DNA of 33,587 nucleotides from Yersinia rohdei ATCC 43380 (GTDB taxonomy: Bacteria; Pseudomonadota; Gammaproteobacteria; Enterobacterales; Enterobacteriaceae): positions 1 through 33,587 of the forward strand of contig NZ_ACCD01000038.1 in NCBI RefSeq assembly GCF_000173775.1, given 5' to 3'. The notes under the pieces are model-generated. The model searched no databases and was not told the DNA's origin. It saw nothing but the letters and a program-made list of their open reading frames with translations. Below, in pieces: positions 10,366 through 21,958 of this stretch. Position 1 is the stretch's first letter. Each line of letters starts with the position of its first letter. A program made the translations under genes and the position numbers.

Positions 10366-10389
10366 TGACTTTTAGTCATCAGCCTTTTT
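10360..10389 (+). terminator. rplL-rpoB transcription attenuator
   Basis: GGCTGGTGACT (10360-10370) pairs with AGTCATCAGCC (10374-10384) over 11 base pairs, one of them G-T, with a TTT loop and then TTTTT. This is the conserved partial terminator between rplL and rpoB. In E. coli it stops most transcripts, giving more L12 than beta and beta'. Its 3' arm could instead pair with either duplicated GGCTGATG upstream. Confidence 0.88.
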
Positions 10390-10482
10390 GCGCTGTAGGG
10401 CGTTAGTTGCATTTCACACTGTTTAGCGACTAACTAACCCCCAATATTCCTTTCTATTGACGACTTAATATACTGCGTTCTC

Positions 10483-10627
10483 AGCTACGACCCACTCGGG
10501 TAGCTCGGTAGTCAAAGTAACGCGATGAAATGGTTTAAGAGTGATAGAAAAGAGTATTTCGAGAAGTGATTCGACTTCTCACTAAACAATAGTGTTGCAT
10601 GACCTGTCCTAGTTTTAGGGCGGACAG
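10483..10627 (+). other. Folded rpoB leader (likely RNase III processing region)
   Basis: The 271-base stretch between the attenuator and rpoB has no gene but three hairpins. AGCTA/TAGCT with an inner CCC/GGG lies at 10483-10505, GAGAAGT/ACTTCTC at 10561-10580, and CTGTCC/GGACAG at 10604-10627. In E. coli the rplL-rpoB spacer is cut by RNase III at such a structure, so one of these is probably the processing site. Which one is not decided by sequence alone. Confidence 0.5.
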
Positions 10628-10660
10628 AGTGGGTCACTGATCAGCGAGCTGAGGAACCCT

Positions 10661-13600
10661 ATGGTTTACTCCTATACCGAGAAAAAACGTATTCGTAAGG
10701 ATTTTGGTAAACGTCCACAAGTTTTGGACATACCTTATCTCCTTTCTATCCAACTTGACTCGTTCCAGAAGTTTATCGAGCAAGATCCCGAAGGACAGCA
10801 CGGCCTAGAAGCAGCATTCCGTTCTGTGTTTCCAATCCAGAGCTACAGCGGCAATTCGGAGCTGCAATACGTTAGCTACCGTCTTGGTGAGCCTGTATTT
10901 GACGTCAAAGAGTGCCAGATCCGTGGTGTGACTTATTCCGCACCGCTGCGCGTAAAACTACGCCTGGTAATCTATGAGCGCGAAGCTCCGGAAGGTACGG
11001 TCAAAGACATCAAAGAACAAGAAGTCTACATGGGTGAAATTCCACTCATGACCGAAAACGGTACCTTTGTCATTAACGGTACTGAGAGGGTTATCGTATC
11101 TCAGCTGCACCGTAGTCCTGGCGTATTCTTTGACAGTGATAAGGGTAAAACCCATTCATCGGGTAAAGTGCTGTACAACGCACGTATCATCCCTTACCGC
11201 GGTTCATGGTTAGATTTCGAGTTTGACCCGAAAGACAACTTGTTTGTCCGTATTGACCGTCGTCGTAAATTGCCAGCAACCATCATTCTGCGTGCATTGA
11301 ATTTCACCACTACACAGATCCTGGATCTGTTCTTCGAGAAAGTGGTCTTTGAGATTCGTGATAACAAGCTGCAGATGGAATTGGTTCCAGAGCGTCTGCG
11401 CGGTGAAACGGCTTCCTTTGATATTGAAGCGAATGGCAAGGTTTACGTCGAGAAAGCGCGTCGTATTACTGCTCGTCATATTCGCCAGCTTGAAAAAGAC
11501 GGCATCGATCGCATCGAAGTTCCAGTTGAATACATTGCTGGCAAAGTAGTTGCAAAAGACTACATCGATGAGAACACCGGCGAACTTATCTGTGCAGCCA
11601 ACATGGAGCTGTCACTGGATCTGTTGGCTAAGCTGAGCCAGTCTGGCCACAAGCAAATCGAAACATTGTTCACCAACGACCTGGATCACGGTGCTTATAT
11701 CTCCGAGACCCTGCGTGTTGACCCAACCAGCGATCGTCTGAGCGCTTTGGTTGAGATCTATCGCATGATGCGTCCTGGTGAGCCGCCAACTCGTGAAGCA
11801 GCTGAAAATCTGTTCGAGAACCTGTTCTTCTCTGAAGACCGCTATGATTTATCTGCGGTTGGCCGGATGAAGTTCAACCGTTCACTGCTGCGCGACGAGA
11901 TCGAAGGTTCTGGTATCCTGAGCAAAGAAGACATCACAGAAGTGATGAAAAAGCTCATCGATATCCGTAACGGTAAAGGCGAAGTGGATGATATCGACCA
12001 CTTAGGCAACCGTCGTATTCGTTCCGTTGGCGAAATGGCTGAAAACCAGTTCCGTGTAGGTCTGGTTCGTGTTGAGCGTGCGGTTAAAGAGCGTTTGTCT
12101 CTGGGCGACCTTGACACCCTGATGCCTCAGGACATGATCAACGCCAAGCCAATTTCGGCCGCGGTGAAAGAGTTCTTCGGTTCCAGCCAGTTGTCCCAAT
12201 TTATGGACCAGAACAACCCGTTGTCTGAAATCACGCATAAGCGTCGTATTTCTGCATTGGGCCCGGGCGGTTTGACCCGTGAACGTGCTGGCTTTGAAGT
12301 TCGAGACGTTCACCCGACTCACTACGGTCGTGTATGTCCAATCGAAACGCCAGAAGGTCCAAACATCGGTCTGATCAACTCCTTGTCCGTGTACGCACAG
12401 ACCAATGAGTATGGTTTCCTGGAAACTCCGTATCGTCGCGTACGTGACGGTGTGGTGACTGATGAAATCAACTATCTGTCTGCTATTGAAGAAGGCAACT
12501 TCGTTATCGCTCAGGCGAACTCCAACTTGGACGAAGACGGCCGCTTCATCGAAGACTTAGTCACTTGTCGTAGCAAAGGCGAATCAAGCCTGTTCAGCCG
12601 CGACCAAGTTGACTACATGGACGTTTCCACTCAACAGGTGGTGTCCGTTGGTGCTTCTCTGATTCCATTCTTGGAACACGATGACGCCAACCGCGCCTTG
12701 ATGGGTGCGAACATGCAACGTCAGGCGGTTCCAACTCTGCGTGCTGATAAGCCGCTGGTAGGTACCGGTATGGAACGTGCAGTAGCGGTTGACTCAGGGG
12801 TAACCTCTGTAGCCAAACGTGGCGGTACTGTTCAGTACGTCGATGCATCCCGTATCGTGATTAAAGTCAACGAAGACGAGATGTACCCGGGCGAAGCAGG
12901 TATTGATATCTACAACCTGACCAAATACACCCGTTCTAACCAGAACACCTGTATCAACCAGATGCCGTGTGTGAATCTGGGTGAGCCAATCGAGCGCGGT
13001 GACGTGCTGGCAGATGGCCCATCAACAGACCTGGGCGAGCTGGCATTGGGTCAGAACATGCGCGTAGCCTTCATGCCTTGGAACGGTTACAACTTCGAAG
13101 ACTCCATCTTAGTCTCCGAGCGTGTGGTTCAAGAAGATCGCTTCACTACTATCCACATTCAGGAATTGGCATGTGTGTCTCGTGACACCAAGTTAGGGCC
13201 TGAAGAGATAACTGCTGATATCCCGAACGTGGGTGAAGCGGCGCTCTCTAAACTGGATGAATCCGGTATCGTATATATCGGTGCTGAAGTGACTGGCGGT
13301 GACATTCTGGTTGGTAAGGTAACACCTAAAGGTGAAACCCAGCTGACCCCAGAAGAGAAGCTGTTACGTGCGATCTTCGGTGAGAAAGCGTCTGATGTTA
13401 AAGACTCTTCTCTGCGTGTACCAAACGGCGTTTCCGGTACGGTTATTGACGTGCAGGTCTTTACTCGCGACGGCGTAGAAAAAGATAAGCGTGCGTTGGA
13501 AATCGAAGAAATGCAGCTAAAGCAGGCTAAGAAAGACCTGACTGAAGAATTGCAGATTCTGGAAGCTGGCCTGTTTGCACGTATCCACGCCGTGCTGGTT

Positions 13601-14689
13601 TCTGGTGGTATCGAAGCTGACAAGCTGAGCAAACTGCCACGTGACCGCTGGTTGGAACTGGGCCTGACCGACGAAGACAAGCAAAACCAACTGGAACAGT
13701 TGGCAGAGCAGTACGACGAAATGAAATCCGAATTCGAGAAGAAGATGGATGCCAAGCGTCGTAAAATCACCCAAGGCGATGATCTGGCACCAGGTGTGCT
13801 GAAAATCGTTAAAGTGTATCTGGCAGTTAAACGTCAGATTCAACCGGGTGACAAGATGGCAGGTCGTCACGGTAACAAAGGTGTTATCTCCAAGATCAAC
13901 CCGATCGAAGATATGCCTTACGATGAAAACGGTACGCCGGTAGACATCGTTCTGAACCCGCTGGGCGTACCATCGCGTATGAACATCGGTCAGATTTTGG
14001 AAACCCACTTAGGGATGGCAGCGAAAGGCATCGGCGAGAAAATCAACGCCATGCTGAAGAAGCAGGAAGAAGTTGCCAAACTGCGTGAGTTCATCCAGAA
14101 AGCCTACGATCTGGGCGACAACGTTTGTCAGAAAGTTGATCTGAGCACCTTCACCGATGACGAAGTACTGCGTCTGGCTGAGAACCTGAAAAAAGGTATG
14201 CCAATCGCAACACCAGTCTTCGATGGCGCGACAGAGAAAGAAATCAAGGAACTGTTACAGCTGGGTGGCCTGCCGACTTCCGGTCAGATTACCTTGTTTG
14301 ACGGCCGTACCGGTGAGCAGTTCGAGCGCCAGGTTACTGTCGGCTACATGTACATGCTGAAACTGAACCACTTGGTTGATGACAAAATGCATGCGCGTTC
14401 TACCGGTTCTTATAGCTTGGTTACTCAGCAGCCGCTGGGTGGTAAAGCGCAGTTCGGTGGTCAGCGTTTCGGTGAGATGGAAGTGTGGGCGTTGGAAGCT
14501 TATGGCGCCGCGTACACCTTGCAAGAAATGCTTACCGTCAAGTCCGACGATGTAAACGGCCGTACCAAGATGTACAAGAACATCGTGGATGGCGATCACC
14601 GTATGGAACCAGGCATGCCGGAGTCCTTCAACGTATTGTTGAAAGAAATCCGCTCGCTGGGCATCAATATCGAGCTGGAAGAAGAGTAA
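10661..14689 (+). CDS. rpoB: DNA-directed RNA polymerase subunit beta
   Basis: The beta subunit forms half of the RNA polymerase catalytic cleft. The 1342-residue length equals E. coli, so residue numbers carry over. The rifampicin-binding cluster is wild type: Asp516 (GAC at 12206-12208), His526 (CAT at 12236-12238) and Ser531 (TCT at 12251-12253). This predicts rifampicin sensitivity at these sites. The active-site segment [13 protein letters not shown] (about 1062-1074) and the C-terminal clamp part [13 protein letters not shown] are intact. The start [18 protein letters not shown] and a GAGGAACCC ribosome site are conserved. It follows the attenuator and is cotranscribed with rpoC after a 135-base structured spacer. 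Confidence 0.98.
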   Translation: MVYSYTEKKRIRKDFGKRPQVLDIPYLLSIQLDSFQKFIEQDPEGQHGLEAAFRSVFPIQSYSGNSELQYVSYRLGEPVFDVKECQIRGVTYSAPLRVKLRLVIYEREAPEGTVKDIKEQEVYMGEIPLMTENGTFVINGTERVIVSQLHRSPGVFFDSDKGKTHSSGKVLYNARIIPYRGSWLDFEFDPKDNLFVRIDRRRKLPATIILRALNFTTTQILDLFFEKVVFEIRDNKLQMELVPERLRGETASFDIEANGKVYVEKARRITARHIRQLEKDGIDRIEVPVEYIAGKVVAKDYIDENTGELICAANMELSLDLLAKLSQSGHKQIETLFTNDLDHGAYISETLRVDPTSDRLSALVEIYRMMRPGEPPTREAAENLFENLFFSEDRYDLSAVGRMKFNRSLLRDEIEGSGILSKEDITEVMKKLIDIRNGKGEVDDIDHLGNRRIRSVGEMAENQFRVGLVRVERAVKERLSLGDLDTLMPQDMINAKPISAAVKEFFGSSQLSQFMDQNNPLSEITHKRRISALGPGGLTRERAGFEVRDVHPTHYGRVCPIETPEGPNIGLINSLSVYAQTNEYGFLETPYRRVRDGVVTDEINYLSAIEEGNFVIAQANSNLDEDGRFIEDLVTCRSKGESSLFSRDQVDYMDVSTQQVVSVGASLIPFLEHDDANRALMGANMQRQAVPTLRADKPLVGTGMERAVAVDSGVTSVAKRGGTVQYVDASRIVIKVNEDEMYPGEAGIDIYNLTKYTRSNQNTCINQMPCVNLGEPIERGDVLADGPSTDLGELALGQNMRVAFMPWNGYNFEDSILVSERVVQEDRFTTIHIQELACVSRDTKLGPEEITADIPNVGEAALSKLDESGIVYIGAEVTGGDILVGKVTPKGETQLTPEEKLLRAIFGEKASDVKDSSLRVPNGVSGTVIDVQVFTRDGVEKDKRALEIEEMQLKQAKKDLTEELQILEAGLFARIHAVLVSGGIEADKLSKLPRDRWLELGLTDEDKQNQLEQLAEQYDEMKSEFEKKMDAKRRKITQGDDLAPGVLKIVKVYLAVKRQIQPGDKMAGRHGNKGVISKINPIEDMPYDENGTPVDIVLNPLGVPSRMNIGQILETHLGMAAKGIGEKINAMLKKQEEVAKLREFIQKAYDLGDNVCQKVDLSTFTDDEVLRLAENLKKGMPIATPVFDGATEKEIKELLQLGGLPTSGQITLFDGRTGEQFERQVTVGYMYMLKLNHLVDDKMHARSTGSYSLVTQQPLGGKAQFGGQRFGEMEVWALEAYGAAYTLQEMLTVKSDDVNGRTKMYKNIVDGDHRMEPGMPESFNVLLKEIRSLGINIELEEE

Positions 14690-14752
14690 TTCTTCTCCAG
14701 ACGGTAGCCTCTCATAGCCGGGAGTCTACTGGTGGTTCGCACTGGTCACAGG

Positions 14753-14793
14753 GGCGCTCAAACCTAGGTTTTATATTCTTAGGTTTGGGCGCC
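14753..14793 (+). other. Long hairpin in the rpoB-rpoC spacer
   Basis: Bases 14753-14766 pair with 14780-14793 over 14 base pairs (13 Watson-Crick and one T-G), with a 13-base AT-rich loop. No T run follows, so it is not a classic terminator. It lies 31 bases upstream of the rpoC start and may protect or process the mRNA. Confidence 0.75.
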
Positions 14794-14824
14794 TATCAGG
14801 TCTAACTCCGACAGGAGCCAATCC

Positions 14825-17800
14825 GTGAAAGACTTATTAAAGTTTCTGAAAGCGCAAACTAAGACCGAAGAGTTTGATGCGATCAAAATTGCTCTGGCCT
14901 CGCCAGACATGATCCGTTCTTGGTCGTTCGGCGAAGTTAAAAAGCCGGAAACCATTAACTACCGTACGTTCAAACCAGAACGTGACGGCCTTTTCTGCGC
15001 CCGTATCTTTGGCCCAGTAAAAGATTACGAATGCCTGTGCGGTAAGTACAAGCGTTTGAAACACCGCGGTGTTATTTGTGAGAAATGCGGCGTTGAAGTG
15101 ACTCAAACCAAAGTACGCCGTGAGCGTATGGGTCACATCGAACTGGCTTCTCCGACTGCGCACATCTGGTTCCTGAAATCCTTGCCTTCGCGCATCGGTT
15201 TGTTGCTGGATATGCCATTACGTGACATCGAACGTGTACTGTACTTCGAATCTTATGTTGTTATCGAAGGCGGCATGACCAACCTGGAACGTCGTCAGAT
15301 CCTGACTGAAGAGCAGTATCTGGACGCGTTAGAAGAGTTTGGTGATGAGTTCGACGCGAAAATGGGCGCCGAAGCTATTCAGGCCCTGTTGAAAAACATG
15401 GATCTGGAAGCTGAGTGCGAGATCCTGCGCGAAGAATTGAACGAAACAAATTCTGAAACCAAGCGTATCAAGCTGCTGGAAGCGTTCGTACAGTCTGGCA
15501 ACAAGCCAGAGTGGATGATCCTGACCGTGTTGCCTGTGTTGCCGCCAGATCTGCGTCCATTGGTTCCATTGGATGGCGGTCGTTTTGCGACTTCTGACCT
15601 GAACGATTTGTATCGTCGCGTGATCAACCGTAACAACCGTCTGAAGCGCCTGCTGGACTTGGCTGCTCCTGACATCATCGTGCGCAACGAAAAGCGTATG
15701 CTGCAAGAAGCAGTAGACGCATTGCTGGATAACGGCCGTCGCGGTCGTGCGATTACCGGCTCTAACAAGCGTCCGTTGAAGTCACTGGCTGACATGATCA
15801 AAGGTAAGCAAGGTCGTTTCCGTCAGAACTTGCTGGGTAAACGTGTTGACTACTCAGGCCGTTCGGTTATCACCGTTGGGCCATACCTGCGTCTGCATCA
15901 GTGCGGTCTGCCGAAGAAAATGGCTCTTGAGCTGTTCAAACCGTTCATCTACGGCAAGCTGGAACTGCGTGGTCTTGCTACCACCATCAAAGCTGCCAAG
16001 AAGATGGTTGAGCGCGAAGAAGCCGTTGTTTGGGATATCTTGGATGAAGTTATCCGCGAACACCCAGTACTGCTGAACCGTGCACCAACCCTTCACCGTT
16101 TGGGTATCCAGGCGTTTGAACCGGTTCTGATTGAAGGTAAAGCAATCCAGCTGCATCCGCTGGTTTGTGCGGCATATAACGCCGACTTCGATGGTGACCA
16201 AATGGCAGTCCACGTACCGCTGACACTGGAAGCTCAGTTAGAAGCGCGTGCGTTGATGATGTCTACCAACAACATCCTGTCACCTGCGAACGGCGAGCCA
16301 ATCATCGTTCCTTCTCAGGACGTTGTATTGGGTCTGTATTACATGACCCGCGACTGTGTTAACGCCAAAGGCGAAGGCATGGTACTGACTGGCCCGAAAG
16401 AAGCCGAACGTATTTATCGTTCTGGCCATGCGTCACTGCATGCGCGGGTAAAAGTCCGTATTACTGAAGAAATTCGTAATATCGAAGGCGAAAGCATTAC
16501 GCGTACCAGCCTCATCGATACGACTGTAGGCCGTGCTATTTTGTGGATGATCGTCCCGAAAGGCCTGCCTTACTCTATCGTGAACCAGCCGCTGGGCAAG
16601 AAAGCTATCTCCAAGATGCTGAACACTTGTTACCGCATCCTGGGCTTGAAGCCAACAGTTATCTTTGCTGACCAGATCATGTACACCGGTTTTGCTTACG
16701 CAGCCCGCTCAGGCGCCTCTGTAGGTATCGATGACATGGTTATCCCAGATGCGAAAGCAGGGATCATCGAAGAAGCTGAAACTGAAGTTGCCGAGATCCA
16801 GGAACAGTTCCAATCTGGTCTGGTAACCGCAGGCGAACGTTATAACAAAGTGATCGATATCTGGGCCGCGGCCAACGAACGTGTTGCCAAGGCGATGATG
16901 GATAACTTGTCCGTTGAAGACGTCATCAACAGTAAAGGTGAAGTGGAGCAACAAGTTTCCTTCAACAGCATCTTTATGATGGCCGACTCCGGTGCGCGTG
17001 GTTCTGCTGCACAGATTCGTCAGCTGGCAGGTATGCGTGGTCTGATGGCTAAGCCAGATGGCTCGATCATTGAAACGCCAATCACTGCGAACTTCCGTGA
17101 AGGTTTGAACGTACTTCAGTACTTCATCTCAACCCACGGTGCTCGTAAAGGTTTGGCGGATACCGCATTGAAAACTGCGAACTCCGGTTACCTGACCCGT
17201 CGTTTAGTTGACGTGGCACAGGATCTGGTGGTGACTGAGGACGATTGTGGTACCCATAACGGTATCGTGATGACCCCGGTTATCGAAGGTGGTGATGTTA
17301 AAGAGCCACTGCGTGATCGCGTACTGGGTCGTGTGACCGCAGAAGAAGTTATCAAGCCGGGTACGGCTGATATTCTGGTTCCGCGTAACACCCTGCTGGA
17401 CGAAAAATGGTGTGATCTGTTAGAAGAAAACTCCGTCGACAGCGTTAAAGTTCGCTCCGTAGTAAGCTGTGAAACTGACTTCGGTGTGTGTGCTAACTGC
17501 TATGGTCGCGACCTGGCACGTGGCCACATCATCAACAAAGGTGAAGCGGTTGGTGTTATTGCAGCACAGTCCATCGGTGAGCCGGGTACCCAGCTTACGA
17601 TGTGTACGTTCCACATCGGTGGTGCGGCATCTCGTGCGGCAGCAGAATCCAGCATTCAGGTTAAGAACAAAGGTACCCTGAAGCTGAGCAACGTCAAATT
17701 CGTTACTAACGCAGCAGGTAAGCTGGTTATTACTTCTCGTAATACCGAGCTGAAACTGATTGACGAATTCGGTCGTACTAAAGAAAGCTACAAAGTGCCT

Positions 17801-19027
17801 TACGGTGCGGTAATGGCTAAAGGCGATGGCGCGGAAGTACAGGGCGGCGAAACCGTTGCTAACTGGGATCCGCACATCATGCCAGTTGTGACCGAAGTGA
17901 GCGGTTTCATCCGCTTTGCGGACATGGTTGACGGCCAAACCATTACCCGCCAGACCGACGAACTGACTGGTTTGTCTTCTCTGGTAGTACTGGACTCAGC
18001 AGAGCGTACCGGTAGCGGTAAAGACCTGCGTCCGGCACTGAAAATCGTTGATGCCAACGGTAATGATGTATTGATCCCAGGTACTGATATGCCTGCTCAA
18101 TACTTCCTGCCAGGTAAAGCGATTGTTCAGCTGGAAGACGGCATTCAGATCGGCGCGGGTGATACCTTGGCGCGTATTCCGCAAGAATCAAGCGGTACCA
18201 AGGATATTACCGGTGGTCTGCCACGTGTTGCTGACTTGTTCGAAGCACGTCGTCCGAAAGAGCCTGCAATCTTGGCTGAAATCAGCGGGATTATCTCGTT
18301 CGGTAAAGAGACCAAAGGCAAACGTCGTCTGGTTATCTCACCGTTAGATGGTAGCGATGCATACGAAGAGATGATTCCTAAATGGCGTCAGCTCAACGTG
18401 TTCGAAGGTGAAATTGTAGAACGCGGTGACGTGGTTTCCGACGGCCCAGAATCTCCACACGATATTCTGCGTCTACGTGGCGTTCACGCCGTGACCCGTT
18501 ACATCACCAACGAAGTGCAGGAAGTTTACCGTCTGCAAGGCGTTAAGATTAACGATAAACACATTGAAGTTATCGTTCGTCAGATGTTGCGTAAAGGCAC
18601 CATCGTTGATGCAGGTAGCACCGACTTCCTGGAAGGCGAGCAGGCAGAAATGTCTCGCGTTAAAATCGCTAACCGTAAGCTGGCAGCTGAAGGCAAAATC
18701 GAGGCCACGTTCACACGTGACCTGCTGGGTATCACCAAGGCATCCTTGGCGACCGAGTCCTTCATCTCTGCGGCTTCGTTCCAGGAAACCACGCGCGTTC
18801 TTACTGAAGCGGCTGTTGCCGGTAAACGTGATGAACTGCGTGGCCTGAAAGAAAACGTAATCGTGGGCCGTCTGATCCCAGCCGGTACCGGTTATGCTTA
18901 TCATCAGGATCGTATGCGCCGTAAAGCTCTGGGTGAAGCACCAGTGGTTCCGCAAGTTAGCGCGGACGAAGCAACTGCTAACCTGGCTGAATTGCTCAAC
19001 GCCGGTTTTGGTAACAGCAAAGATTAA
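14825..19027 (+). CDS. rpoC: DNA-directed RNA polymerase subunit beta' (with unusual changes)
   Basis: The beta' subunit carries the catalytic magnesium site, bridge helix and trigger loop. It starts at GTG, as in E. coli. The first zinc site (Cys70, Cys72, Cys85, Cys88), the NADFDGD loop (Asp454, Asp456, Asp458; GAC at 16184) and the second zinc site ([11 protein letters not shown]) are intact. Two oddities are directly visible. After SETKR (residue 214) the six residues corresponding to E. coli 215-220 are missing, so the protein has 1400 residues and later positions run six below E. coli. In the trigger loop, LTM-Cys927-TFH replaces the Arg of LTMRTFH (E. coli R933). The reading frame is otherwise open and well conserved, so this is not a pseudogene; sequencing error at a single base remains possible. 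Confidence 0.97.
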   Translation: MKDLLKFLKAQTKTEEFDAIKIALASPDMIRSWSFGEVKKPETINYRTFKPERDGLFCARIFGPVKDYECLCGKYKRLKHRGVICEKCGVEVTQTKVRRERMGHIELASPTAHIWFLKSLPSRIGLLLDMPLRDIERVLYFESYVVIEGGMTNLERRQILTEEQYLDALEEFGDEFDAKMGAEAIQALLKNMDLEAECEILREELNETNSETKRIKLLEAFVQSGNKPEWMILTVLPVLPPDLRPLVPLDGGRFATSDLNDLYRRVINRNNRLKRLLDLAAPDIIVRNEKRMLQEAVDALLDNGRRGRAITGSNKRPLKSLADMIKGKQGRFRQNLLGKRVDYSGRSVITVGPYLRLHQCGLPKKMALELFKPFIYGKLELRGLATTIKAAKKMVEREEAVVWDILDEVIREHPVLLNRAPTLHRLGIQAFEPVLIEGKAIQLHPLVCAAYNADFDGDQMAVHVPLTLEAQLEARALMMSTNNILSPANGEPIIVPSQDVVLGLYYMTRDCVNAKGEGMVLTGPKEAERIYRSGHASLHARVKVRITEEIRNIEGESITRTSLIDTTVGRAILWMIVPKGLPYSIVNQPLGKKAISKMLNTCYRILGLKPTVIFADQIMYTGFAYAARSGASVGIDDMVIPDAKAGIIEEAETEVAEIQEQFQSGLVTAGERYNKVIDIWAAANERVAKAMMDNLSVEDVINSKGEVEQQVSFNSIFMMADSGARGSAAQIRQLAGMRGLMAKPDGSIIETPITANFREGLNVLQYFISTHGARKGLADTALKTANSGYLTRRLVDVAQDLVVTEDDCGTHNGIVMTPVIEGGDVKEPLRDRVLGRVTAEEVIKPGTADILVPRNTLLDEKWCDLLEENSVDSVKVRSVVSCETDFGVCANCYGRDLARGHIINKGEAVGVIAAQSIGEPGTQLTMCTFHIGGAASRAAAESSIQVKNKGTLKLSNVKFVTNAAGKLVITSRNTELKLIDEFGRTKESYKVPYGAVMAKGDGAEVQGGETVANWDPHIMPVVTEVSGFIRFADMVDGQTITRQTDELTGLSSLVVLDSAERTGSGKDLRPALKIVDANGNDVLIPGTDMPAQYFLPGKAIVQLEDGIQIGAGDTLARIPQESSGTKDITGGLPRVADLFEARRPKEPAILAEISGIISFGKETKGKRRLVISPLDGSDAYEEMIPKWRQLNVFEGEIVERGDVVSDGPESPHDILRLRGVHAVTRYITNEVQEVYRLQGVKINDKHIEVIVRQMLRKGTIVDAGSTDFLEGEQAEMSRVKIANRKLAAEGKIEATFTRDLLGITKASLATESFISAASFQETTRVLTEAAVAGKRDELRGLKENVIVGRLIPAGTGYAYHQDRMRRKALGEAPVVPQVSADEATANLAELLNAGFGNSKD

Positions 19028-19051
19028 TTTCTTTGTTGGTCACCAACGTAA

Positions 19052-19081
19052 AAACCGCTCCTTCGGGAGCGGTTTTTTTTT
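19052..19081. terminator. Terminator between rpoC and thiH
   Basis: AACCGCTCC (19053-19061) and GGAGCGGTT (19066-19074) form a perfect stem closed by a stable TTCG tetraloop, followed by T's to 19081. With A's on the left side it works in both directions, ending rpoBC and the thiamine operon. Confidence 0.93.
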
Positions 19082-19088
19082 GCCGAAA

Positions 19089-20219
19089 CTAAAGTGGGCT
19101 GCGGCCCAAATGGTTATCCCAATCTTTCCACACGGGTTGTAACCCCGCCAGTATCAGTGCCTGAGCCACCTGTTCTGGGGTACGATTATCATGAGGTGCA
19201 AACTGCTCCAGTTCTGGATGGTCATCGGCATAGCCACCCGGCTGAGTTTTTGAACCCGCACTGACATTATTAATCGCCAGCGGAATGACATTATCGCGAA
19301 AGAAAGGAGATTCACGGGTAGAGAGTGACAGTTCTACCTCAGGGGCGAAGAGGCGAAAAGCGCAAATTAACTGCAACAACTGCGGCTCACTCATGAGCGA
19401 AGCGGGCGCAATCCCCCCGGCGCAGGGCCGTAACCGTGGGAATGAAATAGAATAACGGCTTTGCCAGTAAGTTTGTTGCAGGTAAAACAAATGCTCTGCC
19501 AGCATATAACAATCAGTACGCCAACTGTTAGACAAGCCAATCAGGGCACCTAACCCTATTTTGTCTATCCCGGCTCGGCCCAATCTCTCTGGGGTTGCCA
19601 GCCGCCAGTGAAAATCCTGTTTTTGCCCGCGCAGATGATGTTGTTGATAAGTCGCCGGATGATAGGTTTCTTGATACACCATCACGCCATCTAATCCCAG
19701 AGTTTTGAGTTCCGCATACTCCTCTTCTGCTAATGGTTGAACCTCCATCATCAGCGAGCTGAATTGGCTGCGGATGATAGGTAAATGTTCTCTAAAGTAA
19801 TCCATGCCCACTTTGGTCTGATGTTCGCCAGTCACCAGTAATAAGTGTGCAAAACCCAGGGCTTTAATGGCTTCACACTCACGGATAATTTCAGCCTTAT
19901 TCAGGGTTTTCCGCTTGATACGATTGCTCATTGAGAAGCCGCAATAAGTACAATCATTGGCACACAGATTAGAAAGATACAGTGGCACATAAAAACTGAC
20001 GGTATTACCGAAACGCTGGCGTGTCAGTTGTTGTGCTTTCTGCGCCATGGGTTCCAAATACGCCAGTGCCGCCGGTGAAAGCAATGCCATCAAGTTATCG
20101 CGCGTGGGTTTCGTGGCATTAATGGCCTGTTCAACCTCTGCGGCGGTTTTACTGTTGATGCGCAGTGAAATATCATCCCAATCCAATTGCTGCCAGCGCT
20201 GACTGAAACTTTCAGACAT
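19089..20219 (-). CDS. thiH: 2-iminoacetate synthase ThiH (tyrosine lyase)
   Basis: ThiH is a radical-SAM enzyme that splits tyrosine into p-cresol and dehydroglycine, the glycine imine used by ThiG to build the thiazole of thiamine. The 376 residues (377 in E. coli) have the CxxxCxxC cluster motif at Cys86, Cys90 and Cys93 ([10 protein letters not shown]) within a TIM barrel. The C-terminal half carries the conserved [11 protein letters not shown] and [12 protein letters not shown] segments. It is the last gene of the operon, overlaps thiG by 8 nt and ends at the terminator shared with rpoC. Its presence, rather than a glycine oxidase ThiO, points to the tyrosine-dependent pathway. Confidence 0.96.
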   Translation of the reverse strand: MSESFSQRWQQLDWDDISLRINSKTAAEVEQAINATKPTRDNLMALLSPAALAYLEPMAQKAQQLTRQRFGNTVSFYVPLYLSNLCANDCTYCGFSMSNRIKRKTLNKAEIIRECEAIKALGFAHLLLVTGEHQTKVGMDYFREHLPIIRSQFSSLMMEVQPLAEEEYAELKTLGLDGVMVYQETYHPATYQQHHLRGQKQDFHWRLATPERLGRAGIDKIGLGALIGLSNSWRTDCYMLAEHLFYLQQTYWQSRYSISFPRLRPCAGGIAPASLMSEPQLLQLICAFRLFAPEVELSLSTRESPFFRDNVIPLAINNVSAGSKTQPGGYADDHPELEQFAPHDNRTPEQVAQALILAGLQPVWKDWDNHLGRSPL

Positions 20220-20997
20220 GATGTTGTTCCTCCAACTGGCTGAGAAAACCGGTCAGTGGGCTGGTGGCGCTGGCTTGCTGTTGGCGCGGGCCGAGCCCTG
20301 CCTGGCGCGCTAATTCACCTGATTCCACTGCCAACCGAAATGCATGGGCCATCTGTACCGGTGAGTGGGCGACAGCCATTGCGGTATTCACCAAAACAGC
20401 ATCAGCGCCCAGCTCTATTGCTTCCAAAGCATGGCTTGGCGCGCCGATCCCGGCATCAATCACTACCGGGACATTTGCTTGCTCAATAATGATTTGCAGA
20501 AAATCCCGAGTTAGCAGTCCCAAATTTGAACCAATTGGCGCACCTAGCGGCATTACGGCAGCACAGCCAACTTCTTCCAGCCGTTTGCATAGCACCGGAT
20601 CAGCCCCGCAGTAAGGCAAGACCACAAAACCTTCTTTCACCAGTATGGCGGCGGCTTTTAGGGTTTCTATTGGGTCTGGGAGCAAATACTTCACATCTGG
20701 GTGAATTTCCAATTTCACCCAATGGGTGCCCAGAGCCTCTCGCGCCAGACGTGCGGCGAAAACAGCTTCTTCGGCCGTTTTTGCTCCAGAAGTATTGGGC
20801 AACAGGCGAATACCCAGCTGTTGCAAGGGGGCCAAAATGGCATCGTTGCCGGTTTTTAAATCAACCCGCTTCATGGCCATCGTCACCAGTTGTGAACCGG
20901 AAGCGCGCAGAGCATCCAGCATCAGTGCTGGCGTGGAGAATTTACCGGTTCCGGTAAATAGGCGGGAAGTAAAAGTGGTATCGGCTATCTTTAGCAT
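20212..20997 (-). CDS. thiG: Thiazole synthase ThiG
   Basis: ThiG condenses 1-deoxy-xylulose 5-phosphate, dehydroglycine and ThiS thiocarboxylate into the thiazole phosphate. From the start [20 protein letters not shown] the protein has 261 residues and aligns with E. coli ThiG. Lys95 (in WVKLEIHPD) is the Schiff-base lysine, and [32 protein letters not shown] follows. The frame stays open for another 24 codons upstream, but those lie inside thiS and are not ThiG-like. The chosen ATG is one base after the thiS stop. The C-terminus overlaps thiH. Confidence 0.95.
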   Translation of the reverse strand: MLKIADTTFTSRLFTGTGKFSTPALMLDALRASGSQLVTMAMKRVDLKTGNDAILAPLQQLGIRLLPNTSGAKTAEEAVFAARLAREALGTHWVKLEIHPDVKYLLPDPIETLKAAAILVKEGFVVLPYCGADPVLCKRLEEVGCAAVMPLGAPIGSNLGLLTRDFLQIIIEQANVPVVIDAGIGAPSHALEAIELGADAVLVNTAMAVAHSPVQMAHAFRLAVESGELARQAGLGPRQQQASATSPLTGFLSQLEEQHHV

Positions 20998-20998
20998 G

Positions 20999-21214
20999 TC
21001 AGCCCCCGGCAATAGCTTGGAACAGCAGAATGTTATCTCCCGCGTGTAACTGGTGTTTTTCCCAGTCAAGGCGGGGGATGATGACCTGATTCACCGCCAG
21101 AGCTGTCCCCGGCTGGTGCTGGTTTAGCTGATTGAGCAATTGCTCAGCAGTGATATTATTTGCAACCTCTAAGGGCTGGTCATTCAACCTGATGTGCATC
21201 GAGTTAGTGGTCAC
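20999..21214 (-). CDS. thiS: Sulfur carrier protein ThiS
   Basis: ThiS is a ubiquitin-fold sulfur carrier. Its C-terminal Gly-Gly is adenylated by ThiF, converted to a thiocarboxylate and used by ThiG. The 71-residue protein ends in AIAGG, the required diglycine. It overlaps thiF by 4 nt and is separated from thiG by one base, so the three are translationally coupled. Confidence 0.95.
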   Translation of the reverse strand: MTTNSMHIRLNDQPLEVANNITAEQLLNQLNQHQPGTALAVNQVIIPRLDWEKHQLHAGDNILLFQAIAGG

Positions 21215-21958
21215 TTATTACCTCCACAAACCGGGCAATTTACCGCGCGCGTCAGTTGCAGAGTGCTCCAGCTTTGTTGCTTCCCATCGAATAACCGCAG
21301 TTTTCCGCTTAATGCGGCGGGAAGCCCGGACAACATTTTAATGGCTTCCAACGCCTGCAAGGTGCCGATAACCCCCACGACTGGCCCCAGTACACCCGCA
21401 GTACGGCAGTTGCGTTGCGGCAAATCTTTGTCTGGATAGAGACAGGCATAGCAACCTTGAGAGTAGGGCGGTTCCAGCACTAGCAACTGCCCACTGAAAC
21501 CCACGGCGCTGCCGCTGATTAACGATTTTTGTGCTTGGATACAAGCCGCGTTCACCTGATGGCGTGTTTCCATGTTGTCACTGCAATCGAGTACCAAATC
21601 CACTTTGGCCACGGTATCCAGCAATTCTTGCCCCGCCAGTCGTGTCTCAAAGGCAATAACTTCAATCAAGGGATTGAGATTTTGCAGCTGGAGTTGCGCT
21701 AACCGGGCCTTATTTTGGCTGATATCTGTGGTGCGATATAGAATTTGGCGCTGCAAGTTGGTCAGCTCTAAGGGGTCATCGTCAGCTAATAGCAGTTGAC
21801 CAACACCGGCGGCGGCCAGATAAAGTGCGGCAGGGGAGCCAAGGCCACCCAGCCCGACAATCAGCACTCGGGCATTTTTTAGCTGCAATTGACCTGCCGG
21901 GCCAATATCTTCCAGCAGCAACTGGCGGCTGTAGCGCAAAAATTCATCGTCACTCAGT

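Noticed and set aside
13159..13770. 203-codon minus-strand frame inside rpoB
   Set aside because: It is antisense to strongly conserved rpoB codons, and its Ser/Arg-rich composition is typical of shadow frames.
13832..13840. Gln in beta [16 protein letters not shown] where E. coli has Arg
   Set aside because: It lies beside the active-site segment but the catalytic lysines and neighbours are unchanged. I believe Gln is normal in Yersinia-like beta subunits, so it is not flagged as unusual.
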